DNA of 64,000 bases from Phascolarctos cinereus (Eukaryota > Chordata > Mammalia > Diprotodontia > Phascolarctidae): contig NW_018344004.1 of the NCBI RefSeq assembly GCF_002099425.1, positions 4,243,501 to 4,307,500 of the forward strand, written 5' to 3'. Shown piece by piece: positions 40,001-52,000 of this stretch. The notes below the pieces were generated by a model. That model saw only the letters and a program-made list of their open reading frames with translations, was not told the DNA's origin and searched no databases. The position numbers were made by a program, and so were the translations under genes. Numbering within the stretch: position 1 is the stretch's first letter; every line of letters begins with the position of its first letter.

Positions 40001-43000
40001 GTGCCATATCGTTTTAGTTTAAAAATGTTATTAATTATTTTACTTTGCTAAATATTTCTCAATTACATTTTAATTTGTTTCTGGCCATGCTGGGGCATGT
40101 TTGACACCTCTGGTTCAGAAGGCCTTACTTGCATGCCCTTTGATCCTACCAGGCTGTAGGGCATCTACATTTTTCCCTTTTCTCCTCACTTTCCAACCCT
40201 GGAGTGGATTCAAGGATGCCTGAGCTATCATAGAGTGATGTGTTCTAGGTCCAGATCAACTCTAGAGGAATCGTAGATCAGTCGCCTGCTTGTAGGTCCT
40301 TCCTACCAAAGGCTAATTCCAGGGCTATTCTGATGTCCTTGTTCCAAGACACTTTAGACTCTTACTTGTCCACTGCCTTGCTTCAAAATGCCCTGGTTCG
40401 GGCTTGGATAAAACTTTTCGATAATGTCCCAGGCTCAGAGATTTATACTTTAGGTTGGTTACAGGCTATCTCCAAAGTAGTGGACTTTCTATAGAGGCAA
40501 AGGGCTTGGGCTAGCCTGGGGAATGATTGGTCTTTGTTATAGACTGCTAGGGTTGATTGTCCTGAAAGCAAAATACTCTTCATTGTAGCAAAAGCTAAAG
40601 AGGAAGTCTTAGTCCAAATAATAAGCAACATGGCTCCCTGTATAGTTCCTCCCTCGTATTCCTAAGTCTGGATCCTACCATCATTGACTGACCCCAGTGT
40701 TCATCCAGTTGGGCCTGACATTATTCCTTCCAGCAACAGTTTCTCTTCTCACCTGATAGCCACATTTGCCCACCTTTCTTTCCTTGGCCGATTCCCTTTG
40801 GTTCTAATTCCTTTTTTCGTGCATATCAACCCAGCCTTGGCTTTCAGCTCTTTTCTGGATGAAGGTCGTGCCTTTACCACATCTCTGCCAAATCTTTTGT
40901 TCTTTGTGCTATAAGCTGTTTTTTGTTTGTTTTAGTAGAGAGACATCAAACAAAGGAGACATCCGTTTCATGCAAACTGGTGGTTATTCTTCCTTTTTTT
41001 AGATGATCTGTCTAAAAGTTCGAGTGATTTACCCGACTTTGTCTGATGTGTAAGGACAGAGCTAGTCAAAACTTCCTTTCCCTGTTCAAGTAATTGTCAC
41101 ATTCCTTTGGTCTGAACATTGTATGGCTGGGATAGAGACACTGCTCTCAGCTGCCATCATCACAGCCAGCATAAGGATACTCCAGATCTGTCGGGAAGAA
41201 GAGCATTGCTTTTTCTAAGATACCAATGAGTTGGTGATATTGTTTCTGGTCTGTATAAAATGCCAGAAATGGAGATATAAACACTATCACATTTCACACA
41301 TCACTACTAAATGGGATCACACTGTTAATGACCTGTAGGACAACTAGTGTTCCTTAGCCCGCATTCTGAGAACCACTGTCTTACCATAGTGTAGGCTCAG
41401 ATCCTTCTCTTAAAGTGTTGGTTTTATCATCTGTGAGTGTGAGGTTCTTCTGGTCTGCCCTAGAGTCAGAGTAATGGGATGTAGTGGAAAGAAGGCTAGA
41501 CATGAAGATGGAAGACCTGAGTGTGAATCTTGGTGTAGATTTGCTGTTGAAGGATCAGAGACAAATCATTTCACTTCTGAGCCTGCATTTAATCATCTGT
41601 AAAATAGGATTAGAATATTTGGAGTCCTTACCTCACAGAGTTGTTTTGAGGACTCGGCCATTGCATTTTTTGACTTCTTAACATTAATATAGATATTAGT
41701 TCTTTTAAAAAACAAACTTTTAAAAGATAGAATTAATTTTTAAAAGTGTCTTATTGATCTTTCATTTTTCTGTCATTTTAATTTCCAAACATATTCCTCC
41801 CTCCCATATCCCCACCCAGAGAGCCATCATTTTTCACAAAGAATAAAAAGGAGGGAGGGATGTGGTTCAGCTTAAAACTAAGAAACCCATTGATGGAATC
41901 TTGACAGTATATATGATGTTTCTGGACCCACCATCCCCTCTGCAAGAAGTGGAGTAGGATACATTTTCTCTCATCTCTGCTTTGTGGCTGTTAAAAGAGA
42001 ATGTATGGTGATGATCATCTCTTGAAATTTCAAAAAAAAAATTATTATCTTTATTAGATGCCAGGCAGTGTGCTAAGCACTTTTTACCAATATTTTCTCA
42101 TTTGTTCCTCACAACAACCCTGGGAGATAGGTGCTGTTATTATCTTCATTTTACAGTTGAGGGAACTGAGGCAAACAGTTTAAGTTTTGAGTGGGGTGGG
42201 AGATATCATTCGTTTTACTTTTTGATTTTTCTTTTTCTTTTGGATGCACCCTAGGCTCGAAAGATTCTGCGTGAATTAAAACACAAGAAGCGTTGTCAGG
42301 AAGCTGTCACCACCATTGCTGCTTTCTGGCATGGTACACAGGTAGGCAAGACGCTGCCTTACAAAGCCAGTGATCTGGGGAGAGACACGGGAGCAGAATT
42401 GTTGGTCCCTCCCTGATGAGGAACAGATAAATCTGTCACTGACTCACACTCCCAAAACTTGCATTTATTTCCCTTTTTGCTGCTTGCTTGTTTTTCAGCA
42501 GTTTGGGCGTGGAACAGCAGCACATGCTTTCGAGTTTACTGTTTTGTACTGACCTGTCTCTCTCTTTCTTTTTTTTCTTTCTCCATTGGGAACTAGCAGT
42601 AACCATTTCCGCCTTAAACTTTTCTATAACTCCTTTTCAAATACACCACAGGCGCGAAGGGAACTGAGACGACTGAAGGAGGAGGCTAGGAATAAACATG
42701 CTATTGCTGTTATTTGGGCTTACTGGCTTGGACTTAAGGTACTTCATGCACACATCACATCACCCCCGTCTGTGACTGATGGTCCCCAACCCTATTCGGT
42801 AGCATATAGAGAGGATTAATGACTAATGTTAAAGTTGGCTAATATTGGTGCATGCATTTGATGCCACAAAAAGACTTTTAATGTCAGTAGTGTTTGTACG
42901 AAACTCAAGCATGTCCGGACAAACAATACTAATGGCTTACTAATGACTTGCTAGTGTAGAATTAAAAAAAAATGTTTTAAATTTAAAAGAATAGGTTTTG

Positions 43001-46000
43001 GAATTGTTTGAACTAAAATACAGCATGCATGTTTCTCTTGGCTACTAGCCATTTAATTTTTTATGGTAATTTTTTTTTAACATGGATTGTATCTCATCCA
43101 TTTCTTTACAATGGAAATGCTAAAAACTTAAAAAAAAAAACCCCACATACTTTTAAAAGAAGTTTAAGAATGAAATTTATTTACCAGGCTTACAGAGGCA
43201 ACTATTAGCTATCAGGAAGGAAACATTACGAATATATAATGTTATCATCTGAGTTTTAACAGAATGCTGTTTCCGTGCAAAACTAGGCTTATGGCCCCCA
43301 AGGAATCCCCGGAATTTCAGCATCAGCTGTTTGTTTTCAGAAACAAAGTCCTCCTGAAATACTCTTGCTAATCCCCAGGCTATGGTTGGAGGCTGTGTGA
43401 ACACTGAAAATACTCCAGGGAGCAATATTTTAAATATTTTTATTACTTTAAACAGCTAAAGGTCTCTTTGCTCAAAATTTAGATTCCTTTTTAAAGCTAA
43501 AATTGTTGGTGTGGCCCTCCTGGGGTAGGCTGATATGATGAATAGAGCATTGAACTTAGGAAGACTTTGATTTAAGGCCTACATCTGACAAGGACTTTCA
43601 AATGCTATATAAATGTCAGTTATTACTATTATCGCCGCAAACTCAATAAGAAAAGTCATATGATGAGCTCGAAGCTATCTACAGTAGATTTACACACAAC
43701 CCATTATATTATAGATACATCTGTAGAGCATTTATTAAGCCTGTACTACGTACCAGCTCTGTGTAATCACGGGGGATACGATACAAGCAAGTAAGACAGC
43801 CCCCTACATTCCAGGACTTTCCATTCTAATAGGTAAAGACAGCACATAAATGGAAATAAAGATGGGGACAGAGAGTGGCAGACCTCCATATATCAAGAGT
43901 AACAAAAGCCTTTAATAAGGTCTCAGCCCAATCGATGTAGTTTACTTAGTTTGGTTTTAGAATTTCATAATAAATTATTCAAGGTTATGTTACTCCAGTA
44001 ACTTCAGACGTGAACTATTTCTACATGTAAATCAAAGTTATTTTCATCTATTTCTGAATCAAAGAAATGTTTCTTGAAATTCCAACTTTAATTGAAACTG
44101 TAGTCATTTAGTTATGTTTTTGTCCCTGAGACTTATATTCTTCAGTGAACTCTATAATTCTCTCCTTGAGGCATGTGTATATACCTCTTTTGAGATGTAC
44201 ACAGTCAGAAACAAGTGAACCATTCCTTTTAAATGAAAATAATTCTTAATTGTGTAAGTACATGGCTACATCTACCTTATTGAAAATCATTGTTCCCATT
44301 GGTGGTTAAAAAATACATAAACACATAAATAAATTTAGTAGTTGAACCTTTCCCAATAGCTAAAACAGAAATCTTATGAACTTCTGAAAGGCGAAAAGTA
44401 GAATTCACTATTTTGTGTACAGTTTCAATGAAGTACATGAAATTGAAAGGTGGAAAAATATCCAGCATCTTCCACCTAGTCAGTCCATCGTTGTTTATTT
44501 TTATGGTAGAATAAATACTTAAATCTTAGTTAAAAATTGAGTGCTTATGGTTAGCTTTAAAACTGGGCAGTTTCTTCTTTTTTTTTTTTCTTGTTCCAAA
44601 CTTACTGAGATGAGGTTAACTCTACTACATTTCCTTTTGTGTACTTGGCTATAACGACGACTGAGTTTTCATGATGAATACTTCAGATTTTTAATGCAAA
44701 AGTATTTCTCTTTAACTTAAAGGTCAGTCTTCAGGGAAACAGCCTCTATTTGTGTTTTTCCCTTTGCAGTTACTGTAAAGAGTGCTTCCTTTTTAAAATC
44801 TTACTTTCTAATTAATAAAACCAAATAAAGACGTGGCTTCTTTAGTCCTAAGCATCCCTAATGTTTTAAGGGGTAGTTATGCAAGAAATGCAAAAGAATA
44901 AGAAAAAAGAAATAAAGGAAAAAAGGAAGGAAAGAGGGAAGAAACAAGACAAAAAGGAAAAGGGAATAAGTGGTAGCATGCCACCATTCTTTGACCTCAG
45001 GTACCCTGAGTTGACTCTTGTGCAGAATCTTGTTCCATTGAAAACACTAGTGACTTTGCACCATTTTCACACTGGTCCTTTGGGTTTAAATGGTCATATC
45101 TTGTTCTTCCATCATTCTGTAACTTTCATTCATAAATCAGCTGTTCTGTTTGGGAGTCCCTTTTTTCTGGACGTTGTGCTGTCTGCATTGGGCTGTCTCT
45201 TTTATTCACTATCTAAACCTTTTAGGCTCGAAGGGAATTGAAACGCTTGAAGGAGGAGGCTAGGCGTAAGCATGCAGTTGCTGTCATTTGGGCTTACTGG
45301 CTTGGACTGAAGGTACTCTCTCAACCCCTCCTTCCTCTCCACGATGAACTCAGTAAAGCGTGGCACTTACTAACGTCAACAACCAGTTTTTTGTGCTTGC
45401 TCTTGATCTGCACTGTCTTTTAGACTAGTCTTCCCTAATTTGTTTTGTTTTGTTTTCTTTTGGGGGGGATAAGCCATTTCAAAATTCTCCGATTTTAATA
45501 CACATTTTAATAATCTTTTTTAAGTGACACATTTTAGAATGATCTTTTGAGGCACTTTTATTTCGTCAGATTTCTAACATCAGTTTTAAGTCAACATCTT
45601 TTAATAGTATTTCTTTTATTCCTTTTATCAGCCTGATTTTAATGCCTTAAGATTTAGAGAAAGAGAAGCCCCCCAAAGCACAGCCCATCAGAGAGCAAGT
45701 TCAATATGTAATTCAAATCATGCTTCACTACATTTCTACATTTAGATGAAAGAAAGGCAATCTGTGTTTACCCTGGAGGCTTGGCTAATGGACCACTCAA
45801 GTTAAACTAGGACACTCAATTCAGAAAATGTGTTTGCTTTAATGCAAGTGTTACAGCATTAGAATCATGGTGTGCAAACTAAATATGGCTTTAGACTTCA
45901 GAAAACTTTCCAAATGATCCACTCTGGGGCATTTTTAAGGATTTTTCTTTCCTGGAGATGTATGTCAAAATTGTGCAAGCTTTGTTGAAATTTGTAACTA

Positions 46001-49000
46001 CAGAAATAACTTTGTTCCTCTAATTATGAATGTCAAATGAGGCTTAAAACAGGGAGATACTCTTGGCAGAGTCTCATCAAGTATCAACAGAAGAGGAATT
46101 CCCTGTAGATGCAGAGGTATTCCAAATGACCGTCTTTGCAGATGTCATGATGCCAATTGAATTACGCCCTGGAACGCTGCAGAACCTCTTCAAGGAGATA
46201 CATCATGGCTGTAAAGAATTTGGTCCATCTTTCCATTCAGGCAGAACCAAGTAGATTGAGAATGCCTATGGTCAATATATGTCTTAGGTAGTAAGCTAGA
46301 CCCAGAACTTGAGAAGAAGAGAAGAATTAGCATTAGGAAATCATAGCAGTCTTTTCAGTGACTTCAAACATTTCCATAGAACCAATGGCTTCTCTTTTTA
46401 ACAACAGTAATTCCAATAATTCTGCATGAACACAAATCATGACACATCACAGTCTACAAATAATTTAAAATGGAGAATTATCCATCAGGACACGAAGACA
46501 CACATGGCAGGTGTGATTAGGCCATGTCAAAATACAAGCAAAAAATTATACTTTGAAAAATGCCATAAATAACTTTATAAGAGAGATTTATGAATGAAAA
46601 AGGAGCTGGTTATGAGGCAGGCAGCCAGGTGGCACAGGACCTGGAATCAGGAAGACTTGAGTTCAGATTTGACCTCAGACACTTCCTAGCTGTGTTACTT
46701 GGGCAAATCACTTCACTGCCTCCGTTTTCTCATCTGGAAAATGGGGATGATAATAACACCTACCTTCTAGGGATGTTGGGAGGATCCAATGAGATAATAT
46801 TTCTAGAAGCCTTTAGAAACCTTAAGTGCTGTCTATATAAATATTATAAATTTATATAAAATTATAAATAGTAAATAAATATTATTATTGTGGAGCAAGA
46901 GTGAGTATGCTCCACTGATGTCCGCACAGTGTTAAAAAGCTTTAGAGGAAAATCCCTCAACATACTGGGCAGACTCCACCTGGGGAGAATTCCAGAAGAA
47001 AATAGACAGGAGTCACACAGGACGAGATGGAATGAAAGGGTTTCATTCTGCACCAGTGGAGGGAATACCCACATTGATGAGGCCCCAGATATATTAAAGA
47101 GAGGTGGGTGCACACAGCCACTGGCCATAGCAACCTATTTTTGCCCTCTCTTAACAGGTTGTTTTTACTGTTATCTTTCTATCAATAATTTGACAATTAC
47201 ACCTTGTCAGCAAAGTGAATGAAGTATGTTGCAATTTACTTTTAGTCCTGTTCAAGGAAGAGAAAATTAATTATGAAAATAGGACTAAAGCACTCTTTAT
47301 AAGATCCACAAGTTTTTGAATTTGAATAACCTTAGGAATACTAAATCTCTACTATGAAAAGTCTAATTACTAGTTCCATGTATAGGATTTTAGCAGATTA
47401 CCATTTCAATTAATATATCTGAAATTAAAAAGTAGAAAAGTTAGCTAAGGAGCATGGACGAAATGCCTTAACAAATAGTCCACTGTTCTCATTGTAGATA
47501 CACTATGTCCTTAAGCTAACATTTTTTTAAAAAGAAAGAAACGAAAAACTTTGACAAATGGTACCTTTCCAGTACTCAAGAAATGTACTGTGTGATCATT
47601 TTGTTTTTAATTAATTAACTAAACCTTTTACTTGTTTTCTCATCTTATCTATATGTTATAATTGGCATATTTTCTTGCTGGGGAATCAGGGATTTTCAAA
47701 ATAAGAAACAAATCACATTAAGTTGAGATGTTGGTTAAGTATAATCATTCTTAGTCACCATTATGTGATTCATTTACTTCATCTGAGTAGTTTATTTCAT
47801 TTTTCGTCTGGCATTATGGAAATATTAAAAATAACAGCTATCAAAATAAATGGTTTTCTCATTTTAAAATAATTGATATTTAAGTGATATGAGCTAAACA
47901 TTTCAAGTTCAAGAATTTTATCCAGAGTAAGTTACAAAGAACCTGTGGGGGGAGTATTTTTACCCATGGATTGATTTGCTATTTTAATTAGTACTACTTT
48001 GAAATAATTTGAAAATACATTAGAAGCCCCTTTATATCTTGTCACAGTGGACAAGTCAGTATTTACTGAATTTCACGAATTGGATCAAATTTTAGATCCG
48101 GCTCCCATTTTGCAGGCTAACCAGATTGTACTAGGCTTTTACGAGCTTGGTTTGTTTTTTTTATTTTAATGGTTTAAAGGATAATGGTTTTCATATGGTT
48201 TGTCTAACATGAAGTACCAGTGAGCTATGTTATGATGAGGTTCTCCTCTTCCTAAATCAAACATATGTGCCCTGTCCACTTGTACAAACTATACTGTAGT
48301 GAAGATAGCTGTTCATTAGTAGTCTTTAGATTTTAAAGTTTGTCAGTTTTATTCCATTTTTTTGTGGCCAGAAATGATTGGAGAGTGTGAATTAAAATAT
48401 TCACTCGATCTGGTGACTCTGTTGCCCAAGAGAAATAATGGTAATTGATCTCTTAGTACTTAAAGTGAAGGATAAATGATTATAAAATGTAGAGGAAATA
48501 TATTTGGCTCTTGGTTAGAGCATGAAACTTTGCTCTTGTAAAATTTACTATGTTTTATTTTTTTAAAAAAGACAAAGGAAACTATCTCTTCCTTTAATGA
48601 TTTTTTTTAAAATAAGCCAAAATATTGATAGATAAATATTGATTCTTAGATTCATTTCAATATGATGATGAATATTTAAAAGAAAATCTTTTCCTTTTGG
48701 TTAGATAATTTAGCTTCTTTTATAGTAGATAATGATAGCAAAGCTATAAGTGCTATATATTTGTATATTTTTAAACCTTCATATTCACTTTTGTCAAAAT
48801 TTGGTTCTAGGTAGGGCCGTATGGCTTACTGAAGTTGTGATTATCTTGTCACTTGTATAAGTTTTAGAATTTAAATATTGTTATTTAATCTATTTTAAGT
48901 AGTTTTCTAGCATTCATTTAGAGAGATAGTTGTATTAAAACATTGTATTATTTTCTGAGATATATACATTTGATTTTTAAGAGTTTTTTTTTTTAAATTC

Positions 49001-52000
49001 TGAACTTTTTAGTTAGGGTCTTAAAAAAAAACCCATCACCAAAACTCTTGAAAAAATCAAGGATTGCCTCTTGGCATTTTTTTTAACTCTCCCTCCCTCC
49101 CTTTTTTTTTTCTTACCTAATTACCACTTTTTTAGTATGCTTGAATTATTTTGGTTACTTCTGGAAAGCATGTCTGTAAGTTCACACTTTTCTAGTATTT
49201 TTTTCTTTCGTAGAAAAATACTGCCTTTTATGAACAAAATGCCAGAAGTTAACCTCTAATCATCCTAACCTTTTCTCTTAAGGTACGTAGAGAATACCGG
49301 AAATTCTTCCGAGCCAATGCTGGCAAGAAAATTTATGAGTTTACACTTCAGAGAATCGTAAGTTCAGACCATTTGTACTTTTTTATATCTTATTAAGACT
49401 ATCATGTGAATGGTAAACAATATTAACAGTAAAATAAGACAATTACTGGTTTGTTTTGGGGAGCATAAAGTACATTAGTTCCAAGTTTAGTTACAATAGT
49501 TTTTAATAATATTCTTCTGGCCAGACTATAGTACAGATAGATAGATTCAGGAATGGTTAAATGAGGAGTCATTAATAATTTGATGTTATCCAAGAAGAAG
49601 GTCTCTAATGGAGTGTCTCACAGATATGTTCTTGCTCTGTTTAATACTTTGAACAATAATTTGGGAGAAAGGCTCTAGTGGTTTGCTTTTCAAATTTATA
49701 GGTCACAAAAAGCTGTGGGAGATAAGTAACATTGGATGTCAGTCAGAATTCACAAGATCTTAGGCTAAAATGTTAGTTTGAACTTGATCTAGTGAAATTA
49801 ATTCAGAATAGATAAATCTAAAGTTTTACATTTGAATTTTTAAAAAATTCAACTTCCCAGGTGCAAAATGGGGAGGGTGGGGTGAGGTGTGCTGCTAGAT
49901 AGCAGTAGTTCATCTGACAAAGGTTTAAATGTTTTGTTGAAATGCAAGCTCAGTGTGTGGACAACTGCTGGTGCAGTGGATAGAGACTGGACTTGGAGTG
50001 AAAAAAGACCTGAGTTCAGATCCCTCATCAGGCACTTAATAGATCTGTGACCCTGGGTAAGTCACCTACCCTCTGTCTGCCTCATTTTCCTCAACAGTAA
50101 AATGGGGATAACAATAGCACCTACCCCACATGGTTGTTGTAAGGATCAAATAACATAACACAAGTTTTTAGCACAGTCCCCTGGCACATAGTAGATGCTG
50201 TATAAAAATGTATATTCCCTTCTTTCAGTGTGTCTGCAGTTTGATATGGTAGGGAAAAAAGCTAGTCATCCTTGGAGTTCATTAGGAAGCATAATCTGTA
50301 AGACTGGGAAGTGGTAGTTCTGCTCGGCTCTATCCTGGTCAATTAGTTAGCAGTTTAGGAGAATCCTTGACAATGCCCAGAAGAGGGCAGCTGGGATGGT
50401 AAAACGCCTTAAGATCATGGCCCATGAGAGTCAGTTGAAAGAATTGGGGATATTAGGCTCAAGAAAAAAAGGCTTGGCATAGGATAGGGGACACTATAGC
50501 TACCTTTAGGTGTCTGAAGGGCTGTCCTCATGGAAGACCCATTATGTTTTCTCTGCTTGGCCTCAGATGTTTGAACTGTGAGAAATGAAGGAAAGTTGTA
50601 GGGAGGTATCTTTAGGCTTGATACAAGGCTATGTTTCCTAATAGCTAGAACTAGCCAAAAGTGGAATGAGTTCTGTTTTAAGTTAGTAGATTCTTTCATA
50701 GTTGAGGTCTGTAAGCAAGGGCTGAGATGGCCCCTTGGTGGAGTCTATTGGAGAGGCATTTTTTTTTTCCAGATACATATTGGACTAGATGGTCCCTGAG
50801 GTCATTCCCCTCAAGCTCTGAGGGTGCTGTTTGCCTGAAGAAGCACCGAGACAATTGTGTAAATGCTCAACTTGTGAATCTGTAGAAGAAACTTCTGGTA
50901 GCAGAATTTAAATTGTAATAGGCAAGGTGACTTAAAGTCTTACAAGAGCCTCTGTCTGTGGTCTGAATACCAGCCTACCAAGATTATGGAGAGACTTACC
51001 ACCATAAGATTAGCCACTCCATGATGAATTCTTTGGCCATGATCACCCACTTCAGTCACACAGCTGACTAAAAGATGCAGATAATGAGCTACAGCTGTGT
51101 TTATCACTGGTAGATTCCAAAAAAGCATTTGACTGGATAAGACAAAAATGCACCCTTCACGGCTGTGTTGCAGTATGGTGTGTCCCACATAAATGTTAAG
51201 ATGGTTAGTAGATGCAGGGACAGAGATAACATTGTTCAACCATCCTCTCATCATCAATATGAAATGACAAATACCCAAAGGGTTCACCGCTGTCATGGAA
51301 CTTGTACTTGTCAGTACAAGTGGAGCACAGATTCCCTTGTGTCCCAGATCCCTGTGGCAGCCTGGTGTCAACGGATCCCTTTTCAGAATAATGTCTTGAA
51401 AATCATAAAGTATACCAAGTTTATGGACCTCTGCTATAAAGACAATGATCTTGCTACTTGCCTCACCAATACAGAGTTCAACCCATATGTACTTTCTGTT
51501 CCTAAGCATAAAAGTAAAATATGTATGAAAATATATCAAAAGAAAAAACAAACATTTCTAGTCTCTTACACTACTGCACAGTCTAGATAAATTGACCTAC
51601 TTACAGTTCCTCACACACAACATTCCATGTCTTGTCTCTGAATCTTTGTTTTGGCCATCCCCTGTACTTGGAATAATCTCCCACCTCACCTGAGTCCTGG
51701 CTTCCTCAGACTCCTTTCAAATCATGTCTTCTATGGGAAGTTCTTCCTTCCTTCCCTAGTCCCTCCAGTAGCTGGTGCCTTTTCCTCTGAATATATCTTC
51801 TGTCTACTCTGTATATATCTTGTATTCTGCTAGTATTTACATGTTTTCTCCCCTGTTTGCGTGAGCTGTCTCTTCTGACTCAAGGGCGTGTTTTTGCCTT
51901 TCTTTGTATTGCCAGCTCTTAGCGCAGTACCCGGAACATAGTAAGGACATAACTGCTTGTTGACTGACCGGTTGACTAGACTCTGATGATACAAAGACAA

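Larger units (their letters stand above)
39709..42254. other. Intron 14 contents
   Basis: hAT-like right half 40024-40112, MIR-like SINE 41473-41650, and a reversed MIR at 42040-42180. 40250-41450 holds nothing I recognise. Confidence 0.55.
45313..49282. other. Intron 17 contents
   Basis: RTE-like LINE piece 46063-46420, SINE 46610-46870, and a repeat-like tail 46960-47100. 47200-49282 is AT-rich with no recognisable repeat over 2 kb. Confidence 0.55.

Noticed and set aside
40250-40920. Stretch in intron 14 with modest GC and open frames up to 76 codons
   Set aside because: No family recognised and frames are broken in both directions. It could be an old repeat, but the evidence is too thin to list.
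44879-45241. Lysine-rich 120-codon frame just before exon 17
   Set aside because: It ends inside exon 17 in a different frame from MYO1B, and the lysines come from an A/G-rich stretch. It is not an upstream exon.
50940-51551. 203-codon open frame on the minus strand, the longest in the window
   Set aside because: Composition is odd and no domain is recognisable. The plus strand of the same interval carries decayed RTE reverse-transcriptase blocks, so the frame is a by-product.
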